DNA from: Melampsora larici-populina 98AG31
Taxonomy: Eukaryota > Basidiomycota > Pucciniomycetes > Pucciniales > Melampsoraceae
NCBI RefSeq assembly: GCF_000204055.1
Contig: NW_006768823.1
Coordinates: 69,898-133,897 of the forward strand
Length of the DNA stretch: 64,000 bases
Direction: 5' to 3'
In this document: positions 8,445-18,398 of the stretch, in pieces
How the letters are laid out: each line of letters opens with the position of its first letter
How positions within the stretch are numbered: position 1 is the stretch's first letter
The notes under the pieces: model-generated
What the model was told of the DNA's origin: nothing
Databases searched by the model: none
Seen by the model: only the letters and a program-made list of their open reading frames with translations
Made by a program: the position numbers and the translations under genes

Positions 8445-11365
8445 ATGGCAATTGCTCATACTATTCCTAGCCCTACAAAGATGCCTGATACCGTTGTTCG
8501 GACTTTGAAGATTTGTGACTACATGAAAGAGCTAGACTTCTCACCGAAAGAATTTATGGTCACGTTCTTTTCGGGTCAATACGAGGCGCTCAATGTGAAA
8601 AGGCGCCTAATGAAAACTGGCCTCGGTATCAAAAGTACTTGGTCAATTCTCAATAACCTAAGAAAATTGACATCGTCCACCGAAGAAGGGCAAGCGGATT
8701 GGGAGGTCTTGATTTTAGAGCAGGTCAGTTATCGTATCATGTACGTTCAAAGTCATAGGTAGACACTTACACGCTCGGTGACTGTCTGTGACTAGGCATC
8801 CCACATTGTCAATGCCCAGGAAGTGGCACATGGACATTTCCCTGCCGGCGCGTATGTTAGTTCAAACAAAATCACCCCCAACTTTTTCAGCGAGAGTGCG
8901 GAAGCCCATCGAGAAAAACAAGTACGCACGGGGATGCCATTTCTTTACAGTCTGATACATAACAAGATTGGTGTTGCAATGAAGGTCAAAGACACAATGA
9001 AGTACGGTGACGATGAAGACTCCGTGGATTTGGCACTATCTTCCTCCGAGGCGGCCACCTTGTCCGAAGACCTGCAGATCGATGGGGCTCTAGACGAGAC
9101 TACAGTGTTATCACTTGAGAACCTGGTGTATGTCAAAACCACACCAGCAGACCATGCAGCCCACAAGTTAGCCACGGTGAGTACTTTATGTATATGAAAC
9201 TTTCTGTTGCCTTGCTAAGAACATACGACATAGGTTCCAATCATGGTGTGCTCAATGATAGCGGCCACGTGCAATCGCCGCAGCAATGCAATCCCAATGG
9301 CCAATGGACTGGTGGCATTTGCTGGAGGTGTTTCTTGTCGAGTCAACGAATGGCTCAACTCTTTGGGGATCTCGTGTTCAAGAGGAAGCACCCTGCGAGC
9401 TATGGATCACCTACGCAAGATACAAGAAAATCGTATGTTTCAGCTGTTCAAGACTCCCCATCAAATAATGCCTTTATTGTGCTATGACAACATCGACATA
9501 CACTTAAGAATCCATAACACACGCATCGACACGTCGTCTCGCCTCTTCCACGGGACCTGGGGTTTCTTCAACGTAATTCGCGCAAGCATGCAGGTTGATT
9601 GCACCAAAGAGGCCGTCGGCCTTGCGGCGTTCTTGGATTCGATGGCTGTAGCGGATCGAAAAAGTGTGGACATATCACTTTTTGCTCCTAGCCCGTCAGA
9701 GGTCCAGCATTGGCGATTGGTAATTAAAGCTCAACTGGCCAAGGCACTCAAAGAGTACACCAAAAGCATTCCAGGTGCGCCGGAGGCAAAGAAGTTAGGA
9801 TTGATGAAGACTCGCCCTCCACCGGTCGACTTGGTTGCCATGCATAAGCCAAACGTCCATTTCCTACGAATGATGGACGCCCCCGACTCTTCAGCAGAGG
9901 GCGTTTCCCGGGTGCTAGATCAAATCAAAAGCCAAATTGGTTTGGATGACAAAACTTACGCTGAGAGGCTTTTGGTCGCAGGCGGTGACGTCGGTTCAAA
10001 TCTGCTACTGGAGAGCTTGCGGGTAAAGCGATTTCCCCCAATCGATTCAATTGAAGGATTCGAATGGGTGCTGTCAGTCTTTGGCGGTGCTCATACGACG
10101 TGGAATTTCGCCAAATCCTTGTGGACCTTGCATTGGGGGAAGTCGGATGATAAGGATAACACCGGCGCGTGGCGATCGTCATTTGCTTTGGGTGGCGATT
10201 ATAAGAAACCTCCTGCGTCACAAGATTTTAATTATATCATGCGTGCCATGCAACAACTTCACAAAGCGAACCTAGTCTTTATCATCAAGTAAGTAGTTTG
10301 CTTCAGCCCCAATGAAAATATAGTACATGGTACTCACATTTGGCAAATCGGAACAGACAGGTAATCAAATCCAACAAGGAACTCGACTTGACAAAAGTCA
10401 AAGACTGTGACACACTGTTAGAAAAGGTTTGGAATCAGTTTTTTCGTCATTCTGCAATTGAGGAAGCAAGAGTCAGCAAGGACCATACACATTATAATTT
10501 TTTACTGCGGTTGCGAGACTTTGCCACCGTGGTAGAGGCCCAAGACGCGACTCGTGGGGGAGACATTGGCCGCCTCATGGCCATGTGGAAGCGATGGGCC
10601 ATCATGGCCCAAGGTTTTCCAGGCCTGTCTCATTACGCCAGACATATACCTCGCCTGGTTATGCTTTTGCAGGAAGACTTACCGGAGAAATTGGCGCATG
10701 CTATTAAGCACTCGTTGCTCATCCCATTGAGTGAGCGCAAGGATCATTGGATGCCTATCGACGAGTTCCTGGAGGTGCATATTTTCTGGCTCAAACACCT
10801 GTACAATAACACTGTGAGTAATGTTTATAGACCCAAGTCAAAACTAAGAAAGTTGAAACTAAGAAATCTCGCGGGTCACTGACCTCTCCGTGTTGTAGGG
10901 TCATGGAACAGACATTGAGCGCCTCACATATCGGTTATCAAACAATATTCCACTGGTGAATTGTGATTTCTTTGCGATTTCATCTTAAACTAAACTAATC
11001 TGACATAACATCTCCCTTCTTAAACTAAACTAATCTGACATAACATTTCCCTGCATGGCGTGCAGTTACGTAAACTAATGCAGCTTCTGAAAGCGATGGC
11101 GGGCCACAAGATCATCTATCAGCCAAATATCAACGCCATCACCAAAGATTCAATGGCTGCTTTCCTGAAATATGCCAACGAGCATTTAGCCGACAAGACT
11201 GAAGCACGACAACCTCCCATGGTGGTCAACTGTCACCGTGCCGGCCTGACGAACCTGGTCCAGATGATCACGGCGGACAAAGATGCGGGTCAAGCATCCC
11301 GTTTTCGTTGGGGTGCTTCAAATGTGTTGTCGTCTTGGGATGATGAGGATGTGAACGAAGATTAG
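8445..11365 (+). CDS. DUF6589-family protein (candidate transposase)
   Basis: Six exons join in phase to about 842 residues: 8,445-8,723, 8,796-9,176, 9,234-10,288, 10,357-10,813, 10,898-10,954 and 11,066-11,365. All introns are GT...AG and 57-111 bp. The ATG at 8,445 sits in ACCATGG. The layout fits the fungal DUF6589 family. There is an N-terminal helical region (MKELDFSPKEFMVTFF), then AIPMANGLVAFAGG, then CYDNIDIHLRIHN with Asp at about residue 305. LLVAGGDVGSN follows with Asp at about 472, and FGGAHTTWNFAKSLWTLHWG with His at about 507. Ordered Asp motifs of this sort suggest an RNase H-like DDE fold, which is inference. No stop or frameshift was seen, so the gene looks intact. It converges on the helicase gene. 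Confidence 0.75.
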
Positions 11366-14276
11366 TTTCCGGGGTGCTAATGAAAAAATGAAGGGTAATG
11401 TAAGGAAGGTCAAACAAATAAAAGAAATGGCTTACAACATCTCTTGCTCGCTTGGTGCGTTCACTTGCCTCTGGCAAGACTTCAGCCGCACGCTTAGTAG
11501 TCTTTCTGCCACTTGTTGTTGCCAAACCGTCAGAAGTTTCTTGTTGTCGTGCCTTTGGCAGTCGCCGTTTTTGCAAGGGGGCAGTGGCTGTCTTGTCCTT
11601 CTTGAGAGCATCCGCCACTGCTTTTGCCTGAGCACGTTCCTCCCGCTCAGCGGCCTTTCGATCTTTTTCCAATTTGCGAGCCTCGTCTGCTGCCGCTTTG
11701 GCCTTAGCACGTTCCTCTTGCTCCGCTGCCTTTCGCGCTTTTTCGAGTTCGCGAGCCTTGGCTGCTGCTGCTTTTGCTACGGCACGTTCCTCTCGCTCAG
11801 CTGCCTTTCGCTCTTTCTCCAATTGGCGAGCCTCATCTGCTGCTGCTTTTGCTAAAGCGCGTTGTGCTCGCTCGGCTGCCTTTAGCTCCTTTTCGATGTC
11901 GCGAGCCTCATCTGCTGCAGCCTTTGCTAAAGCACGTTCCACTCGCTCGGCATCCTTTTGGACTTTGGCTAAATCGCGTGCCAGCTTGAGTGCTGCCTTT
12001 TCCGCATTGGTTCGTTCTTTGGATAACTCGGCTCCTTCCACCGATTGTGGGACTTTGGTTGGGCCTGGAGGCCGATAAGCGCGACGACGCCTCTCGGCAG
12101 CGTCCGCGAGGGCTTCTGTGGTGTCGAAGTCGTCTTTCCAGCTGAGTACCGCCGCCAACAAGGAGGTGAATTGGCCTGGGACAGATTCGCTAGCGAGCAC
12201 AACGGCTAAATCCTCTGGTTCTCTTAGGAGGTCGACGTTCTTGGCGACTTCCCAAGCAAGATCATGACCAAAGTAGTCCTCTGGCCCTAAATCAGTCCAT
12301 TCAGGGAATAATCTGTAGAAACACTCAGAGAACGAGCTTTTCACGCGGGTGACCAGAGTCTTCAAGAGCTGGTCTTCTAGAATAGGGTCGTTTTTAGATA
12401 TACGCAACACTACAGGCCAAGGTGTTGTTGGAGGAATTGGAGGAGGCGGTGGGAGGTTTTCTACCAGCTGGGCAAGTTCATATTCATCCATAGTGAGGGC
12501 ATCATCAAAGTTGTCGTGGGTCAGGGCGCTCTGAGCTAGCCAGAGCGCCTCGGCTTCCTCGGGCTCACAAGTCGAGCAATCGCAAAGGCGCATGTTTTCC
12601 TTCTTCTGCCGTGCCACCTCCGCAATCACCCGTGAGTCTTCTACGTCTAGAGGGATATAACCGTGGCTGTTATTAAGTGGTCAGCCGCGGTTGCAAACAC
12701 CTGATTGTCCGAAAAGGAAATCTTTAACCACTTACGCTAGATCTACAGCCAAAGCAACACGCAGGCAGACCGGAGTAATGGCAAAAGCGTCCATCCGGTC
12801 ATCGTCCGTCATGACAGTTGGAGTAGCAAAGTCGGAGATGGTGTTCTTTCCGTTGGTGCGGTTGTGTTCGACCAAAATTATGCCAAGGCCTCGACGGCCA
12901 TCGCGCCCACAGCGGCCTGACATTTGGATAAAGTTACATGGGTCCTGACGCCCTAGGATGATGACACGACGCACCCGGTGCCAGTTTTGGCCCAAACCCA
13001 AAGCCAGAGTGCAGCATAGCACAGCCAGCGTACCGGCTATGTATGCTGCAACAGCGTCAAGTTTACCATTGGGCCCAGTCGTGGCGTGGTAGCGTCGTGC
13101 AAATTCTGAGCGTCCGTTCGCTGCTTTGTTAGGCTGCCCACGCGAGGTGCAGAGAGTTTGCAATACATCCAATGTATTATTTTGAGTGCCACAGTACACA
13201 AGAGTCGGAGGGATTTTCTCGTTGGGAATAATCGTATGATGAGTAAATATGCCTCGTAGTGACGCTTTCAGAGGTCGCTTGAAACTTTGACGTATGATGC
13301 GGATTTCAGGGCGTGTTAGCTCAGCTCGGTGAAATCGAACGTCGCGCTCGTCCAGTTTGAGGTTCTCCAAGATCGCTTGAATTGCCTGAGGTGTGCAAGT
13401 GGCAGTCATTAAAAGTAGAGGAACCTTGCTTGACGATAAAAACCGGCGAGCAAGGTCTCCATAAGATGGTCAAAATGCGCCTCCATCGTGAACGCGTACA
13501 TGACTGGCCAGTCGTTTGGCTGCCCCGCTAGCGACCAAGCCCCACGAGTAGACCATGTGGGCCTCGTCTACCACAATAAGGACCAATCGAGCTTGAAATC
13601 GCGGATCCCGCCACATTTGGTCAAAGACGCTGCTAGTAAGGGCTACCTCCGGGCTCTGGATTGTCGCATCAGGACACTTATTGGTCAGCCTGAGGTGGCC
13701 TCGGTACCGAATAGGATGGCAGAACAAGGGCGTACCACGTAGACAAAAGGGCATTTCCCTTGCAATATTGACTGACACGTGTCCCAAGTGCAGTTCTCTG
13801 CAGTCAGATTTACCGAGCCAAGTTCCACCTTAGCTTTCTCAGCAACCTGTCACAAATCGAAGTCAATCAGCATCACAGTAAAACAGTTCTAGATAGTCTG
13901 ATTTTATTTAACATGCCTGATCATCACCAAGTGAGTCCAACGGGTTGATACTCAAGATTATTGGAGCAAATTTCTCGGTGTCATGAGCGTGATAGAACAT
14001 CTCAGGCACTCGACTCTTGCCAAATCCCGTCCCCGCCAGTAAAAACGTCGTTTTGTTATTGAGAACATCAACAAAAGATTCCACCTGCTGTGGCCTAGGC
14101 GCATATCCGTGCTGAGACTGAAACTGGTCGTGGGCGGCTTCACCTTGTTTAATCTCACTCGGATCTTTGTATTCTGCTTTGAGTTTTGGCCGAGCGGTGA
14201 GTGACGTAGCCCTGCGTGACTGCTGAAGCTGAGTTAATGCAGCCGCGTTGGCTGCCGAATGGCTTCGTCGTAGCAT
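11362..14276 (-). pseudogene. RecQ-like DNA helicase of the TIR element, one internal stop
   Basis: A superfamily 2 helicase in five inferred exons: 14,276-13,917, 13,846-13,739, 13,655-12,736, 12,666-11,436 and 11,376-11,362. They join in phase to 877 residues. Seen in order are GYAPRPQQ (57-64), Walker A AGTGFGKS (81-88), DEAH (186-189), MTATC, and LALGLGQNWHRV. The RecQ-type QMSGRCGRDGR and a Cys-rich LCDCSTCEPEEAEAL follow. The tail is a lysine/alanine/glutamate coiled coil with 25-residue repeats. The first intron would use a GC donor (13,916). A TGA at 13,470-13,472, about residue 218, breaks motif spacing between the DEAH and TAT motifs where relatives continue. The start could be further upstream, because the frame is partly open to 14,509 without an ATG. 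Confidence 0.8.
11622..11950. repeat. 75-bp coding tandem repeat (25-residue units)
   Basis: The helicase tail on the minus strand repeats a 25-residue unit about 4.5 times, for example RALAKAAADEARDIEKE... and RAKAKAAADEARKLEKD... . The DNA repeats with a 75-bp period. The unit is charged and alanine-rich with heptad-like spacing, so a long coiled coil is likely. Copy number may vary between element copies. Confidence 0.8.
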
Positions 14277-14484
14277 TGCAGTTCGTAAGGTTCGCAGTGC
14301 GTGAGGATTGACTTTCGAAAATAGGTGAAAATGGGTGGTACTTGCAAGTGTGTGTGGTGATATCGTGGACTTGGCGGATTTCGTGCTGATGTGCCAAACA
14401 ACAGTTGGCCGGAAACTAATTGACAGTTTTGTTCGATTGATTTCAGGTATTGTTCCGTTTTGGCCAGTTTAGGACGCCGCAGTC

Positions 14485-14758
14485 GCGTACGGCCCCGTGT
14501 GCGCCCCAAATGAGGAAATTGTGATATCTTGAGAGCCGCTTGAGTTATGAGAGTTTTGCCAGCGCAGAAAGTTTCTCGCCAGTCATGCGCTCGTATTTCA
14601 TAAGGAGGTTGAGGGAACTTGATTGGTGTGATTTCTCAGCAAGAGAGATCATAGATTTTGGGCAAATGCCCCGGCAGATCTCACGCGAAAATCTGGACAT
14701 TAGGCGTAAGTCCCTCGCTTCAGCCTCGGGCCTTTGGCGAGGGACTTTGTTAAGTTTG
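14485..14758 (-). repeat. Right 274-bp terminal inverted repeat
   Basis: This is the inverted partner of 6,998-7,271, ending GCGAGGGACTTTGTTAAGTT TG at 14,758. The matching frame (MRSYFIRRLRELDWCDFS) occurs in both repeats, which explains why the same peptide appears twice in opposite orientation. It is not evidence of a gene. Confidence 0.9.
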
Positions 14759-14767
14759 ATTCCAAGT
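14759..14767. repeat. Target site duplication, right copy
   Basis: ATTCCAAGT directly follows the right terminal inverted repeat and matches 6,989-6,997. Confidence 0.85.
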
Positions 14768-15820
14768 GCTTCTTCTGACAACGGGTGTTCTTCAGGTTTC
14801 CTATTTTTGACAAATGACCACACGTGATTGTTCTTTGCTTTCTGGACTTGAGACGTTGAACTATTGCTTGATGAACTCCTTTCTCTTTCCTCTCTACTCC
14901 TCTTCTTCCTCCTTGCTCTCTCTTCTCCATTCCGACTACCGTCTTCTCTTTCTTCTTCTCTCTCCCCCTCACCTTGTCTCCTGTCACTTTCTTGCCTCTG
15001 TTGCTGATTTTGATTGTCTTCTGGTCCTTGTTCTTCATTCCTGTTTTCTTCTTCTGGTCTTTGTTGATTGAACAATAATGCCAAGTGTAGTAACAGCGTT
15101 GGTAAGATGTAAGGAGGGGTGTCTTTGATTGGAATGCTGGGGTCTGGTGGAAGACCTCCGATTGGGTAGCAATATCTGTTCGCTCTGAGATCCATTAGGG
15201 ACTGGGCGAGGTTTCGACCGACAGAGGATTTAGCCACCTCAATAAGCGCATGAATCCCCTGGAAGTCGACCGAAGCGATTTATGCAAACAGGAGGTGTCA
15301 GGATTACTCCTACAAGCCCAAGAGACCCGACTGTCAGATGATTTCACCAAAACCAGAGCGAGAGCAACCTGTGAAAGGTATATCAGGCTATCCAGAAGCG
15401 TTCTGCCATAGGCTTTTGGCTGAGGTGGGGGGGGAAATTTTGAATAGACAGCTCGTCTTAGGGAGGGTCATGCCTGTGCGCCACCCTATTTTTTTTAGTG
15501 CCATAAAGCTTACTAAAAAAAATAAGGAAATTTCATATTGATTGAACAGTGGCTTAGCTGTTTGCAACTCGCTTTCAACTACGGTTGAATTGCAATTTTG
15601 CAGAGCTTCGCCCAGTCCCTATTGCCACCACTTCCGTAGCAAACATTGAGAAGTGTCTGTGAAATAACTCGTGTTCAAATGGTATCCACTTCGCGAATTC
15701 TGCTCTGAGGGTCGCCATGTCAAAATTGTGGCTCCTGCCTCCTGTATAATTATAGGCCTGTAGTAGTGTTTGTAAACCTTTTGTAACATCTCTATTGTGG
15801 TTTGCTAGATTTTCTGCCAT
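14768..15820 (-). pseudogene. DIRS-like gag, N-terminal part upstream of the insertion
   Basis: The first minus-strand piece (15,820-15,575) starts MAENLANHNRDVTKGLQ and includes LRAEFAKWIPFEHELFHRHF. It resembles the gag start of the plus-strand copy (MSDAASFDFNNAREVQEKLE, then RSEYSKIVPYKARNWYQQW). After a break, 15,237-14,768 contains a highly charged Glu/Arg/Ser stretch (about 15,070-14,880). It ends in PEEHPLSEEALGI at the target duplication and resumes at 6,997. The charged middle could bind RNA. The break near 15,240-15,575 makes the gene non-functional even without the insertion. Confidence 0.65.
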
Positions 15821-15829
15821 AAACTCCTT

Positions 15830-16860
15830 TACGTTGAACTTTCTACTCTTGAACTACTTCTGGCTATAAGAGAAAAAAACACTACAAGTTTTGTTTGACG
15901 AGAAAAATTCAGTAAACACAGAGCTGAGGATGTTTCAGGTAACGGGAGATCTAGTGTTGGCGGAACTAGCAGTGAAGGGAAAATTTTCACGGAAACAGCA
16001 AAGAGCTTCAATATTTGATATCTGTGGAAATGTTGCTAGTTGTTGGATGCACTCAGAAGCTGGCTGGGATCTCTGACCCATCGTTTTCCTTAACCGACTG
16101 GGGTTTACGCCTGAGCTCCTTTGTCGACTTCTTTCCCACTAGGATTCTTCGGGTATGGCTGAGATTGTAATCGGGGGATCCTCAGTCCGTCGTTTTCATA
16201 CCTGAATTCATCTTGCTGACTCCACTAAGTTAATAGAACACCAACCTCGAGCAAAATATGTGTTTTGGCTCCCTGGGTGAAAACATCATAAATCACTTTT
16301 TCAACAAATCACAAGTGTCAGAATCTTCTTAGCAAATCATGTCGAGAACATGCAGGTTGTCAATGATATGATCAATGAGATCATTTTGCATCTAATTGTG
16401 TGATCAAGTACATGATCTCGTTTTCGGGAACACAATTCAATGATTGAAGTAACTCATACTGCATGCTGTTCATCAAGCAAGTAAGCAAGAGGTATACAAA
16501 ATGGTGAACACCCTCACACGAACTTCTTGTGACGCCAGTGAGCGCAGGTGCCTTGTGAAGTTGTGAGTCAGTCCTTTGAATCCGCTAGGGTACATCATCA
16601 AATCGTCCCCTCAGATAGACTCAAATTGAAACTGCGCACTTTGTGAGACAAGCTCAAAGTCAAAAGTAGAATTGAAAGCTTGGGGTTCATAATATTATCA
16701 CGAAAGGGAAGCCGGATCGAATCTAAAAGTTTCCGGGAGGTCCGTAGCATGCGATGTAAGGAGAAGGACGAATCCTTGAAGCTGACCCCAGCCGATGGGG
16801 CACAGTTGTCCGCCCACTTACCTCTTGTACCGTGTGTGCTAGTGCAAGTGGGGGGAAATC
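15830..16860. other. Stretch without a supported gene
   Basis: This probably includes the leader of the minus-strand DIRS element. Two similar blocks, GGGATCTCTGACCCATCGTT (near 16,067) and GGGGATCCTCAGTCCGTCGT (near 16,175), could be diverged terminal repeats of that element. Short minus-strand coding-like fragments (SGFKGLTHNFTRHLRSLASQ near 16,530-16,600) cannot be built into a gene with confidence. Confidence 0.4.
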
Positions 16861-16867
16861 CTTGGGA

Positions 16868-17074
16868 TTAACAGAAGTTTGGAAGGGATCTGAACAGGCC
16901 CTTGATTAGGAAGGTCAAACTTGTCGATTTGAGACCCTTGTTAACCTCATCAATGATCACTCTGCCTTGGTCAGCGGCTGAAATCAAGTAACTCCGCATC
17001 CAGGTGAGCTCTTGGGGGGACGGTAGGAGCGGCGAATTCAAGGGATTCAACCTCTCAAGAACGGAATCAAAAGT
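16868..17074 (-). CDS. Unassigned exon-like fragment
   Basis: A minus-strand open stretch with protein-like composition, FDSVLERLNPLNSPLLPSPQ followed by MRSYLISAADQGRVIIDEVN and FLIKGLFRSLPNF. No ATG-led complete model or family could be assigned. The flanking minus-strand sequence has GTAAGC and CAG signals that could be splice sites, so it may be one exon of a larger gene or a relic. Confidence 0.3.
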   Translation of the reverse strand, partial: TFDSVLERLNPLNSPLLPSPQELTWMRSYLISAADQGRVIIDEVNKGLKSTSLTFLIKGLFRSLPNFC

Positions 17075-17588
17075 GAGCCCAGAGAGCTGCTACTGAAGTC
17101 ACACGAGATCAGCTTACAGAAGAATTGTCACCAGATTCGGACGGGGCGGATCAAGCACCGGTGGATCAAGGGGTGTTGTTTGCCACATTGCCTCCACACA
17201 GAGGAGGTGCGCTTAACTTTCTTGGGTGCTTCGTTAGGCTTTCTTTTGTTCCTTCATTATTTTAGTGAACCAGGTCACCCATATATGATAATGTAATACA
17301 TTTGTACGTATCAGCAGCAGTCTCTTATCCGCCGCTGTAACACCGATGACGATCATTATTATACCTTCAGACCTTGTGTATCCAGCTGTGTATGTATCAC
17401 CGGCTCTCTGCTCTGGCGTGGGTATACGTAACTGGTTTCTCGTCGTACTTGCATTATGTTGATGGGCTATATTGAAAATTGTACAAGCCAAATTACTCTT
17501 TGACTTCTCGTGTGCACTTTGTCCCCCGTGGTATGGATGAACAGAGTGTTCAGCGAGCTTGGCAAACCTACGTGCTCCTCGGGAATTA

Positions 17589-17806
17589 TTAGTTTGCGTG
17601 ACATTCCGAAATCAAACGGTAGAATTCTGTTTCGGTGTCATAAAATTCATCGTCTTGCAATGGCTGTCTATGATTTGAAGGCATTGATATTTGAAATCAT
17701 AACTCTAACAAACCTCTTTGGCGTATTCGAGCAGTCTTTGGTTTCCTTCGTACAAGTCTCTGTTAACTATGCGCACTTTCCCCTCACGGGCCACACTACG
17801 AGTCAT
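17589..17806 (-). CDS. Hypothetical 55-residue protein
   Basis: Exon 1 (17,806-17,714; MTRSVAREGKVRIVNRDLYE) and exon 2 (17,663-17,589; PLQDDEFYDTETEFYRLISE) join in phase across a 50-bp GT...AG intron to 55 residues. The mixed charged composition in both exons is coding-like, but I recognise no family and the start may be internal. It could be the tail of a longer minus-strand gene. Confidence 0.3.
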
Positions 17807-18398
17807 ATAACCTGGTTGGATACTAAACGCATCTGCGTATCAAACTGACACCCCGACACCATAGTCCACCAAGTTTAGACCACATAAATCTCCCGCTCAG
17901 GATATCATGGTGGCACTGTTCAACTTATATTCAACCAGATCTATCTAGACACAGTCTCATCCACGGCGAATTTATTTGCGTACGCACTACCCACATAGCT
18001 TACACTTGATTATCCTCCCGACTTTGGTTGCCTCTCTTCCAAAGGGTGGGCGTCTTAGTTTTTCACTTCATCACTCCTACCTGACTAAGTTTGACAACTT
18101 ACCAAGGGACCAGTTCTTCTCACAAACTCTATTGCATGAAGTTCGCCAGTCTCAAGCTCTCATTTGTTGCATCTGTTGCGCACCCGCCTGACACAATATC
18201 TTATTTGCCGCTCTTTTCATCTTCGCACGCGTTCCAAATTATAATTCCTTCAGCTTTTATCTCGGGACAGCCGTCGTCTGAACTTGTGCCATTCACGAAC
18301 ACAAAATAACGTAGGGAAACGGAACTCGCAAAACTATCAGGATCTTCTCTTTCGACATCTCAAGTTCGGAGCTTTGAGCATTCCATCACATCTCCATC

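Larger units (their letters stand above)
6998..14758. mobile_element. 7,761-bp TIR element with DUF6589 protein, RecQ-like helicase and a small acidic protein
   Basis: This is a complete element with both ends visible. The 274-bp terminal inverted repeats (6,998-7,271 and 14,485-14,758) begin CAAACTTAACAAAGTCCCTC. It is flanked by a 9-bp direct duplication and inserted in a DIRS-like gag frame that reads in phase on both sides. Its genes are a small acidic protein (8,045-7,549, -), a DUF6589-family protein (8,445-11,365, +) and a RecQ-like helicase (14,276-11,362, -). TIRs with a target duplication are the mark of a cut-and-paste DNA transposon. No known DDE transposase is obvious, which leaves the DUF6589 protein as the candidate. 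The near-identity of the TIRs suggests recent movement, although the helicase has one internal stop. Confidence 0.85.

Noticed and set aside
11388..12078. Long plus-strand Ala/Arg/Ser and Cys/Leu-rich frames
   Set aside because: They are antisense shadows of the repeated coiled-coil tail of the helicase.
14540..14827. Peptide starting SYESFASAESFSPVM in both 7.0-7.2 kb and 14.5-14.8 kb
   Set aside because: It is encoded by the terminal inverted repeats themselves and runs into unrelated flanks; not a duplicated gene.
18091..18309. Possible secreted peptide MKFASLKLSFVASVAH
   Set aside because: Short, without cysteines, and located in the leader of the Zn2Cys6 gene; no support beyond a hydrophobic start.
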